Source of the DNA: DATKSS01 sp049582065
Lineage (GTDB): Bacteria > Chloroflexota > Dormibacteria > Dormibacterales > Dormibacteraceae
DNA length: 9,180 nt
Direction of reading: 5' to 3'
NCBI GenBank assembly: GCA_049582065.1
Contig: JBAUTF010000295.1
Coordinates: 1-9,180, forward strand
Within the stretch, counting starts at the first letter, position 1. Each line of letters starts with the position of its first letter. The position numbers and the translations under genes are program-made. The notes under the pieces are model-generated. The model was not told where the DNA came from. It worked only from the letters and a program-made list of their open reading frames with translations, and did not search any database. Shown one piece after another: positions 5,408 through 9,180 of this stretch.

Positions 5408-6093
5408 GCAAGGCGCGAGTGCGACGGACCGCGGCGAGCGAGCCGGAGGAGCAAGAGCTCTCGTGGCGGGGTCGCCGTTCATGGGTCCCGCTGCTGGTGA
5501 TGGGGATCGTGGTCGTCGCCGCGCTCGGGTCCGGGCTGCTGGTCGACAAGGCGCTGCAGACGGCCGCGCCTGAGGCCCTGTCCGGGTGCCAGACATCGGT
5601 CCAGATCGCGCCGCACGAGTTCATGGGCCCGCAGCCGATGTGCATCAATGCAAGGCAGAGCTTCGACGCCACCGTCAACACGACGCAGGGGCCGATCGTC
5701 ATCCACCTATACCCGGAGATCGCGCCCGTGACCGTCAACAACTTCATCGTCCTTGCGATCCACGGCTACTACAACGGCCTGACCTTCTGGGATAACGAAT
5801 CCTGGGTCGTCCAGGGGGGTGACCCTCAAAACGACGGTCGGGGAGGGCCGGGCTACAACCTTCCTGACGAGCCGAACACGGCGCCGGGCTGGGGCCTCGG
5901 GGCGGTAGGGATGGCGCGGGTCACGGGCGGCTCTGTGAACGGCAGCCAGTTCTTCATCCAGAAAGCCGACTGGCCCGCTCCGGGCCCGACTGCCGTCTAC
6001 AACCGCTTCGGCATGGTGACCTCGGGGATGGACAAGGCCCAGGTTTTGATATCGACGGACACGATCACGTCGATCACGATCAAGGTCTCTTGA
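5404..6093 (+). CDS. Membrane-anchored cyclophilin-type peptidyl-prolyl isomerase
   Basis: Cyclophilins catalyse cis-trans isomerisation of proline peptide bonds. This 229-aa protein has a basic, charged cytoplasmic start (residues 1-26), one membrane helix (about 27-47: PLLVMGIVVVAALGSGLLV) and an outside domain. Two cysteines at 62 and 80, just after the helix, could form a disulfide. The cyclophilin domain runs from about 88 to 228: TTQGPIVIHLYPEIAPVTV, then VVQGGDPQNDGRGGPGY (135-151), then GSVNGSQFFIQKADW (176-190) and FGMVTSGMD. The catalytic Arg normally found in 'FHRV' is absent; the sequence there is FWDNES, one residue shorter. The usual active-site His/Tyr region reads PTAVYNRFG. 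The start ATG overlaps the hemD stop (ATGA), so the two are probably translated from one mRNA. No terminator is visible after it. The fold is clear; the activity is uncertain. Confidence 0.9.
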   Translation: MSKARVRRTAASEPEEQELSWRGRRSWVPLLVMGIVVVAALGSGLLVDKALQTAAPEALSGCQTSVQIAPHEFMGPQPMCINARQSFDATVNTTQGPIVIHLYPEIAPVTVNNFIVLAIHGYYNGLTFWDNESWVVQGGDPQNDGRGGPGYNLPDEPNTAPGWGLGAVGMARVTGGSVNGSQFFIQKADWPAPGPTAVYNRFGMVTSGMDKAQVLISTDTITSITIKVS

Positions 6094-6127
6094 CCCTGTT
6101 CTGACATTCGCCTTACGGATCGGGGCC

Positions 6128-6133
6128 TATAAT
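6128..6133 (+). promoter_or_regulatory. -10 box TATAAT, probable leaderless promoter of the tat operon
   Basis: A perfect TATAAT ends 8 nt before the ATG of tatA, so the predicted transcription start coincides with the start codon. The 48-nt gap between the cyclophilin and tatA is locally AT-richer than the genes. CTGACA at 6101-6106 resembles a -35 but is 21 bp away, beyond the usual range. No ribosome-binding site fits between the box and the ATG. Confidence 0.6.
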
Positions 6134-6141
6134 CGCCTCAA

Positions 6142-6396
6142 ATGCCGATTCACCCGCTCTGGCTCGTCGTCATCCTGGTGATCGTCCTGATCATCTTCGG
6201 CCCAGGCCGGCTGCCCGAGCTTGGGGGTGCCGTGGGCAAGGCCATGCGAGAGTTCCGCAAGGCCACCAACGAGCTGACCAACGAAGTCACGACGGCTGCG
6301 CAGGCGAAGCCCGAGCCGACGGCTGCAAGCGCGGCGGCCACTTCGGAGAGCACCGCCAAGGGCTCGACGTCCGAGGCTGATTCCCAGAAGTCCTGA
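6142..6396 (+). CDS. tatA: Twin-arginine translocase subunit TatA
   Basis: TatA oligomerises to form the protein-conducting element of the Tat pathway, which moves folded proteins across the cytoplasmic membrane. The 84-aa protein has the standard order: a short N-terminus with the single membrane helix (about residues 5-19, LWLVVILVIVLIIFG), then the FGPGRLPELG hinge, and an amphipathic helix GKAMREFRKATNEL. The tail is low-complexity, rich in Ala, Ser, Thr and Glu. The length fits TatA/TatE rather than the longer TatB, and no separate TatB is present, so this may be a minimal TatAC system. It is followed 10 nt later by tatC. Confidence 0.95.
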   Translation: MPIHPLWLVVILVIVLIIFGPGRLPELGGAVGKAMREFRKATNELTNEVTTAAQAKPEPTAASAAATSESTAKGSTSEADSQKS

Positions 6397-6406
6397 GGCT
6401 TCGTCA

Positions 6407-7156
6407 GTGGCCCTACTAGACAGGGTCCTGCAGCGCGGCCCCCGGCCCAGCGCTCCGGTCGAGGAGCAGCGCATGTCCGTGATCGAGCACCTCGAGGCGC
6501 TGCGTCGCGTCCTCATCGTGTCGTTGATCGCGTGGACGGTCACGACGATCGCCTCCGCGTTCATCGCGGGCCATGTGATCAGCCTTCTCGTGGTACAGGC
6601 GGGGATTGGTCAGGCGATCTATCTGCAGCCGGCCGGAGGAGTCATTCTGCAGCTGAAGGTCGCGCTGTACATCGGGATGGTCCTTGCCTCCCCGGTCGTG
6701 ATCCAGCAGATCTGGTGGTTCGTCAGCCCTGGACTCCATCAGCACGAGAGGCGGTTCATCCTGCCGCTGATCGTCGCCACGATCGTGTTCTTTCTCATCG
6801 GAGTGAGCGTGGCGATCTTCGCGCTGCCGCTCTATCTGAAAGTCCTCAACGGCCTCTCCCCGCAGCACGTCACGTACCTGCCGGATATCAGCTCGCTGAT
6901 CAGTTTCGTGCTGCTGATGGTCATCGGCTTTGGACTCGTTTTCGAGCTGCCGGTCGTCATTTTCGTACTGGGGATGATGCGCATCATCAACTCGCGTTGG
7001 CTCCGCAAGAACCGGCCATGGTGGTTCCTGGGCCTGGCGTTGTTGGCCAACTTCCTCACTCCGGGTGTCGATCCCGTGACGCCGATGATCATGTTCGTCC
7101 CGCTGTACCTGTTCTACGAAGGGACGTCGCTATTGCTCAGACTATTGAGACGATGA
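6407..7156 (+). CDS. tatC: Twin-arginine translocase subunit TatC
   Basis: TatC is the polytopic receptor that recognises twin-arginine signal peptides. The 249-aa protein shows the N-terminal signature MSVIEHLEALRRVL (residues 23-36). Glu114 lies in HQHERRFILP, in the first cytoplasmic loop that binds the signal peptide. Glu180 lies in GFGLVFELPVVIF, the conserved membrane-embedded glutamate region. The end is TPGVDPVTPMIMFVPLYLFYE. Six membrane helices can be placed at about 34-58, 79-104, 116-141, 163-190, 204-216 and 222-238. Start GTG 6407 is preceded by TGAGG at a good distance, one of the few recognisable ribosome-binding sites in the window. Its stop overlaps the rph start as ATGA. 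Confidence 0.96.
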   Translation: MALLDRVLQRGPRPSAPVEEQRMSVIEHLEALRRVLIVSLIAWTVTTIASAFIAGHVISLLVVQAGIGQAIYLQPAGGVILQLKVALYIGMVLASPVVIQQIWWFVSPGLHQHERRFILPLIVATIVFFLIGVSVAIFALPLYLKVLNGLSPQHVTYLPDISSLISFVLLMVIGFGLVFELPVVIFVLGMMRIINSRWLRKNRPWWFLGLALLANFLTPGVDPVTPMIMFVPLYLFYEGTSLLLRLLRR

Positions 7157-7887
7157 CGCAGTCTTCACGCCCCGACGGCCGCCAGCCGGATCAGCTCCGC
7201 CCGCTCAAGATCGAGCTCGGCGTGAACGTGCACGCGGAAGGCTCGTGCCTCATCGAGATGGGACGCACGCGCGTGTGGATCACCGCCAGCGTGGAGGATC
7301 GAGTTCCGCCCCACCGGCGCGGGAGCGGCCAGGGTTGGATCACCGCCGAGTATTCGATGCTGCCCCGCTCGACCCACGACCGCGGGACGCGCGAGGCGAT
7401 CCAGGGCAGGATCGGCGGCCGCACGCACGAAATCCAGCGGCTTATCGGTCGCTCCCTGCGCGCCGCGGTCGACATGGGCAAGATCGGCGAGCGGACGATC
7501 ACGCTCGACTGCGACGTCCTGCAGGCCGACGGTGGCACGCGGACCGCGTCGATCACGGGAGCTTTCACGGCGCTCTACATGGCGATCAAGCGGATGAAGG
7601 ATGCGCGCATGGTCGAGCAGGTCCCGGTGCGCCAGTACCTGGCGGCGGTCAGCTGCGGCATCGTGCAGGGGACACCCATGCTGGACCTCGACTACACCGA
7701 GGACTTCCAGGCCGGGACCGACCTCAACTGCGTCATGACCGAGGACGGGCGCCTGGTCGAGCTGCAGGCGACGGCCGAGGGAGCGCCCTACACGCGGGAG
7801 GAGCTCGACTCGATGCTGGCGCTGGCCGGAAAAGGGATCAAAGAGCTGATCGTCGCCCAGAAGCGCGCAATCGCATCGCTTGGCTGA
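7153..7887 (+). CDS. rph: Ribonuclease PH
   Basis: A phosphate-dependent 3'-5' exoribonuclease that trims tRNA precursors and degrades structured RNA; the active form is a ring hexamer in the cytoplasm. The 244-aa protein begins with the family start RPDGRQPDQLRP (residues 6-17). Arg90 in GGRTHEIQRLIGRSLR corresponds to the phosphate-binding arginine, and DLDYTED (178-184) holds the metal-binding aspartates. ITLDCDVLQADGGTRTASI (116-134) is the other hallmark. The start ATG 7153 overlaps the tatC TGA (ATGA). A long in-frame extension upstream runs antiparallel to no known domain and is a shadow of tatC. Its end overlaps rdgB by 8 nt, an arrangement common in many bacteria where rph and rdgB are neighbours. 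Confidence 0.96.
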   Translation: MTQSSRPDGRQPDQLRPLKIELGVNVHAEGSCLIEMGRTRVWITASVEDRVPPHRRGSGQGWITAEYSMLPRSTHDRGTREAIQGRIGGRTHEIQRLIGRSLRAAVDMGKIGERTITLDCDVLQADGGTRTASITGAFTALYMAIKRMKDARMVEQVPVRQYLAAVSCGIVQGTPMLDLDYTEDFQAGTDLNCVMTEDGRLVELQATAEGAPYTREELDSMLALAGKGIKELIVAQKRAIASLG

Positions 7888-8470
7888 TCGCCCGCGGCTG
7901 GTCATCGCCTCGGGTAACGCGGGCAAGGTTCACGAGTACCGGGACCTGTTGTCGAACAGCGGGGTGGAGTTGATCGCGTTCGACGGCGAGGTGGACGAGG
8001 CGGGGGAGACGTACTCGGAAAACGCGCGCCTGAAGGCCGAGGAGGCCGCCGCGCGGTCAGGCCTGCCGTCGCTCGGGGACGACTCAGGAATCGAGCTGGA
8101 CGCGCTGGGCGGCTTTCCAGGCGTCCGGTCGGCCCGGCTCGCGCCCACGCAGCCCGAGCGGACCGCTGAGCTCTTGCGGCGGCTGGAGGGCCATCCGAGG
8201 CCGTGGGCCGCCCGGTTCGTCTGCGTGATCGGGCTGGCAACGCCCGGCGGCGAGACACGGCTTTTCGAGGGCGAGTGCAGTGGCGAGTTGCTGCCGGAAG
8301 CCCGGGGCCAGAACGGGTTCGGCTACGACCCTGTGTTCCTGGTGCCCGGAACCGGAAAGACGTTCGGCGAGATGCCGGCCGAGGAGAAGCGCAGGTACAG
8401 CCACCGGGCCGCCGCGGTGCGGGCTCTTCTCGAATCGGGCGCCCTCGCACGTATCTCCGGTCGAAACTGA
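7880..8470 (+). CDS. rdgB: RdgB/HAM1-type XTP/dITP pyrophosphatase
   Basis: Hydrolyses non-canonical purine nucleoside triphosphates (dITP, XTP, ITP) to monophosphates and keeps deaminated bases out of DNA and RNA. The 196-aa protein has the substrate loop IASGNAGKVHEY (residues 9-20), ENARLKAEEAA (47-57), the catalytic GDDSGIELDAL (66-76; D67/D68), PGVRSAR (80-86), GQNGFGYDPVF (143-153) and EEKRRYSHRAAA (168-179), all in family order. The start is TTG 7880, inside the end of rph; no ATG occurs before the first conserved motif. The local run after the stop is lower in GC and has no terminator hairpin. Confidence 0.96.
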   Translation: MADRPRLVIASGNAGKVHEYRDLLSNSGVELIAFDGEVDEAGETYSENARLKAEEAAARSGLPSLGDDSGIELDALGGFPGVRSARLAPTQPERTAELLRRLEGHPRPWAARFVCVIGLATPGGETRLFEGECSGELLPEARGQNGFGYDPVFLVPGTGKTFGEMPAEEKRRYSHRAAAVRALLESGALARISGRN

Positions 8471-8522
8471 CCACTTCCAGTTACAGGCTTTGTTTCGGTT
8501 GTAGGCGGAACATGTTTGGTAA

Positions 8523-9180
8523 TTGGCGACTCCTCTCACCGAGCGGACTGCTGGCTCTGCGGAGCGCGGCGCGTCGCCGGGGGCGGGTGCTCCACTCCAA
8601 CGGGTATCGATCCGTCCTGGTTGGCCTGATCTTCCCGCGCTGATCAGCGCGGTCGTCGCAGTCGTAGTCCTTGTGGCTTGGCTGACACCCGGCCCCCTGC
8701 TGGCCAGGTTGTTTCCGGCCGGCCCGGTGATGAAGGTCAACACGGCCGTCGCATTGCTCGCTCTGGCGGCGGCAGCTTACTCGGCGCGCCGCTCGCATCC
8801 CGGCTGGAATCGTTGGAAAGGCGTCTCTATCGGGTTTGCGTCAGTCTCGCTTGCGATCGCCGCCGCGACCGGGTACGAGATTGTGTCCGGTCATTCGCTG
8901 GGGATCGACCAGCTCGTGGCCAGCGACCTTGCCCGTGGAGTGATCGGGTCTGGCCGGATGGTGGCCGGCACGGTCATCTTTCTCTGTGCGCTGAGCGTGG
9001 CTCTTCTCGCCCTCGACTGGCCCTGGGCCGGTCCGAGGCCCTCGGAATGGATCGCCTGGACAGTGGCGACCGTCGCCCTTCTGGCTCTCATCGGCGACCT
9101 GTTCAGGGTCGGCCAGCTGGCCGGCATCGCGGGTGCCAGCCAGATGGCGGTCAGCACGGGCATCACCCTGATCCTTCTAT
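8523..9180 (+). CDS. Membrane sensor N-terminus of a signalling protein (partial)
   Basis: An open frame of 219 codons runs off the window end. Residues 1-39 are a loop rich in Gly, Ala and Pro, then six membrane helices at about 40-55, 73-88, 101-121, 148-165, 176-194 and 209-219. The pattern MKVNTAVALLALAAAAYS, then GHSLGIDQLVASD...GRMVAGTVIFL, then QMAVSTGITLILL matches the N-terminal membrane region often seen before PAS, histidine kinase or GGDEF domains. Typical versions of that region read 'M.xNTALxFLLxG', 'LGIDQLL' and 'GRMSxNTALAFLL'. I know of no assigned ligand. The C-terminal output domain is outside the window, so kinase versus diguanylate cyclase cannot be decided. Start TTG 8523 is the only start before the first helix, after an in-frame TAA at 8520-8522. 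No ribosome-binding site is at standard distance. Gene identity is moderate; that this is coding is well supported. Confidence 0.7.
   Translation, partial: MATPLTERTAGSAERGASPGAGAPLQRVSIRPGWPDLPALISAVVAVVVLVAWLTPGPLLARLFPAGPVMKVNTAVALLALAAAAYSARRSHPGWNRWKGVSIGFASVSLAIAAATGYEIVSGHSLGIDQLVASDLARGVIGSGRMVAGTVIFLCALSVALLALDWPWAGPRPSEWIAWTVATVALLALIGDLFRVGQLAGIAGASQMAVSTGITLILL

Noticed and set aside
6090..6133. TTGACC at 6090-6095 as -35 for the TATAAT box
   Set aside because: The spacing is 32 bp, far too long; it overlaps the cyclophilin stop codon.
6532..7152. Upstream extension of RNase PH over tatC
   Set aside because: The frame is a shadow of tatC, and RNase PH homologues begin at the RPDGR segment just after ATG 7153.
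8465..8482. AACTG...CAGTT inverted repeat after rdgB as a terminator
   Set aside because: Only a 5-bp AT-containing stem with a long loop, and no T-run follows.
1..9180. CRISPR array, insertion sequence, prophage or defence island
   Set aside because: I found no repeated spacer structure, transposase, integrase, nuclease or long direct/inverted repeats; a tRNA is present, but no integrated element borders it within the window.

Overview
This is a compact, high-GC bacterial chromosomal segment made mostly of housekeeping genes. The gene content and the base composition fit a Terrabacteria-type organism (Actinomycetota, Chloroflexota or Candidatus Dormibacterota-like). The genes pointing that way are a TatA/TatC pair without TatB, a SUMT-like/HemD fusion, a membrane-anchored cyclophilin, a small HExxH zincin, and rph-rdgB. 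The phylum is an inference from gene style; no marker in the window settles it. Clear Shine-Dalgarno sites are scarce. Several genes start 8-10 nt after a -10-like hexamer, which suggests leaderless mRNAs.

Layout. 1-74: tRNA-Cys on the minus strand. 142-615: flavin reductase-like protein. 612-923 (minus): small zincin metallopeptidase, wedged between its neighbours so that its stop and start codons overlap theirs at CTAG and CATG palindromes. 922-1782: 3-hydroxyacyl-CoA dehydrogenase. 1806-1878: an unusual 73-nt tRNA with a UAA (Leu) anticodon but a short variable loop. 1913-3944: a DUF4177-like small protein, an OmpR-type response regulator whose full receiver domain has no canonical start codon, and a long-chain polyprenyl diphosphate synthase, closely packed. 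3977-6093: a SUMT-like/uroporphyrinogen-III synthase fusion and a membrane-anchored cyclophilin, overlapping by ATGA. 6142-8470: tatA-tatC-rph-rdgB behind a TATAAT box placed for a leaderless tatA mRNA. 8523-9180 and beyond: the N-terminal membrane sensor of a signalling protein cut by the window edge.

How the genes fit together. Polyprenyl diphosphate (quinone side chain) and uroporphyrinogen III (haem/corrinoid precursor) both feed respiratory cofactors. TatA/TatC export folded, often cofactor-bearing proteins, and the anchored cyclophilin could help fold secreted proteins outside the membrane. RNase PH matures tRNA 3' ends and RdgB cleans the nucleotide pool. I see no CRISPR array, insertion sequence, prophage gene or attachment site, and no gap between genes longer than 60 bases. 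The best points for a second look are the class I UAA tRNA, the response regulator start, the degenerate methyltransferase half of the HemD fusion, the cyclophilin without its catalytic arginine, the recurrent leaderless promoter geometry, and the threefold helix repeat in the terminal sensor.
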